Origin: Pseudomonas taiwanensis
GTDB lineage: Bacteria > Pseudomonadota > Gammaproteobacteria > Pseudomonadales > Pseudomonadaceae
NCBI RefSeq assembly: GCF_013393345.1
Contig: NZ_QJRF01000030.1
Location: 62,001-126,000, forward strand
DNA: 64,000 bases
Direction: 5' to 3'
The notes below the pieces were generated by a model, which made no database searches, was not told the origin of the DNA, and was given only the letters and a program-made list of their open reading frames with translations. Both the position numbers and the translations under genes were made by a program. Below, piece after piece: positions 63,014 to 64,000 of the stretch. Every line of letters begins with the position of its first letter. Positions within the stretch are counted from its first letter, which is position 1.

Positions 63014-64000
63014 ATGGAAGTAAGAAAGTTGAAAGTGATGACGGTTGTTGGGACTCGCCCTGAGATTATCAGGCTCTCTCGAGTCATAGCGGCGCTGGAC
63101 AGCTATTGCGATCATGTCCTAGTTCACACCGGTCAGAATTATGACTACGAACTAAATGAAATTTTCTTCCAGGACCTTGGTATCCGTAAGCCGGATTACT
63201 TTCTCAGTGCGGCCGGAGCTAGCGGTGCCGAGACGATTGGAAATGTTATTATCTCCGTTGATCGGGTGTTGAGCGAGGTAAATCCTGAAGCGCTACTGGT
63301 TCTGGGTGATACTAATAGCTGCATGGCTGTAATTCCCGCCAAGCGCCGCAAGATTCCAACGTTCCACATGGAAGCCGGAAATCGCTGCTTTGACATGCGG
63401 GTGCCTGAAGAGATTAATCGCCGCATTGTTGATCACACTGCGGATATCAACTTGACGTATAGTACCATCGCCAGAGACTACCTCTTGCGTGAAGGGCTCC
63501 CGCCTGAAATGGTCATCAAAACGGGAAGTCCGATGTTTGAGGTTCTGAATCATTATAGGGCGGGGATTGATTCATCTGATGTCCTGGATCGTCTTGGGGT
63601 TGAGGCTGGAAAGTTCTTCGTCGTGAGTGCTCATCGCGAAGAGAACGTAGATTCGGATAAGAACTTCCTTAAGCTCGTCAATGTGCTTAATTCGGTAGCG
63701 GAAAACTACGACTTACCGGTAATTGTCTCTACTCACCCGCGAACAATGAAGAGGGTTGAGGCAGTAGGAGCCAAATTCCACTCGAATATTCGATTGCTCA
63801 AGCCGCTTGGATTCAAGGACTACAACAAGCTGCAGCTCACTGCCAAGGCTGTGCTCTCGGATAGCGGTACGATCAATGAAGAAGCATCAATTCTTAATTT
63901 CCCTGCGTTGAATATCCGTGAGGCTCATGAGCGTCCCGAAGGAATGGAAGAAGCTGCTGCAATGATGGTCGGCTTGGAGGTCGATCGTGTGATGCAAGGG
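63014..64000 (+). CDS. wbjD: UDP-N-acetyl-L-talosamine 2-epimerase WbjD (CapG type), 3' end outside window
   Basis: The frame from ATG 63014 is open for all 329 codons to the window end. It is a UDP-GlcNAc 2-epimerase type enzyme: TVVGTRPEIIRLSRVI, VHTGQNYDYELNEIFF, HMEAGNRCFDMRVPEEINRRIVDH, VVSAHREENVD and SDSGTINEEASILNFPAL in order. With WbjB and WbjC before it, the product should be UDP-N-acetyl-L-fucosamine. AGGGTG precedes the start. Confidence 0.92.
   Translation, partial: MEVRKLKVMTVVGTRPEIIRLSRVIAALDSYCDHVLVHTGQNYDYELNEIFFQDLGIRKPDYFLSAAGASGAETIGNVIISVDRVLSEVNPEALLVLGDTNSCMAVIPAKRRKIPTFHMEAGNRCFDMRVPEEINRRIVDHTADINLTYSTIARDYLLREGLPPEMVIKTGSPMFEVLNHYRAGIDSSDVLDRLGVEAGKFFVVSAHREENVDSDKNFLKLVNVLNSVAENYDLPVIVSTHPRTMKRVEAVGAKFHSNIRLLKPLGFKDYNKLQLTAKAVLSDSGTINEEASILNFPALNIREAHERPEGMEEAAAMMVGLEVDRVMQG

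Overview
The window is high-GC Pseudomonas chromosome. The evidence is the smc-zipA-ligA and ffs-dnaX-ybaB-recR blocks, a trifunctional PutA, rpsA-ihfB leading into an O-antigen locus, and Pseudomonas-type REP/REPIN repeats. It looks related to the P. aeruginosa lineage, but the gene order differs from PAO1 as I remember it. Nothing here fixes the species.

Layout. 1-4265 is a core block: the 3' end of smc, then zipA and ligA. 4269-18457 is a complete Tad (tight adherence, type IVb Flp pilus) locus: an AraC-type regulator with a degenerate receiver domain, the Flp pilin, its prepilin peptidase, an extra AAA+ ATPase, RcpC, the RcpA secretin, a small putative lipoprotein, TadG, two TadE-like pseudopilins, TadZ, TadA, TadB, TadC and TadD. 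18506-20763 holds an HU-like protein and a chemoreceptor, separated by two abutting perfect inverted repeats. 20799-25737 has the 4.5S RNA gene, a small secreted protein, an orphan periplasmic binding protein, dnaX, ybaB and recR. 25843-27622 has an acyl-CoA dehydrogenase and a hotdog thioesterase. 27934-31911 is putA, with several GTTGCA half-sites upstream that match the known PutA operator core.

32219-43606 is accessory metabolism. It holds TetR and LysR regulators, a tripartite tricarboxylate transporter (tctCBA), and a divergent sugar-acid cassette: MFS, amidohydrolase, PdxA-like dehydrogenase, MFS, and an enolase-superfamily dehydratase related to L-rhamnonate dehydratase. 43960-50162 carries a DMT exporter and a DNA-repair/SOS group: an unannotated 46-codon ORF plus a 103-aa gene directly behind a perfect LexA box, a secreted EndA nuclease, and a second LexA box in front of an operon encoding a FAN1-type VRR-NUC nuclease and a PD-(D/E)xK nuclease-helicase fusion. 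50443-54118 is a four-gene operon (flavin monooxygenase, Rid-family protein, DUF1028 protein, M20 deacylase) whose substrate I cannot name. 54156-56510 is rpsA and ihfB. From about 56511 the base composition becomes AT-richer, and an O-antigen locus begins: wzx, a probable wzy, a GT4 glycosyltransferase and wbjB-wbjC-wbjD, the route to UDP-N-acetyl-L-fucosamine. The last gene runs off the window.

The most promising items for follow-up are the SOS mini-operon with a Pro-rich micropeptide, the LexA-box FAN1/nuclease-helicase pair, the FMO-Rid-DUF1028-M20 operon (its Rid protein lacks the catalytic Arg of RidA), the sugar-acid cassette with a PdxA homologue but no adjacent kinase, the repeated CCCAAAAGTGGG motif before the Tad operon, and the highly structured leader of recR. 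All assignments come from reading the sequence; no database search was run.
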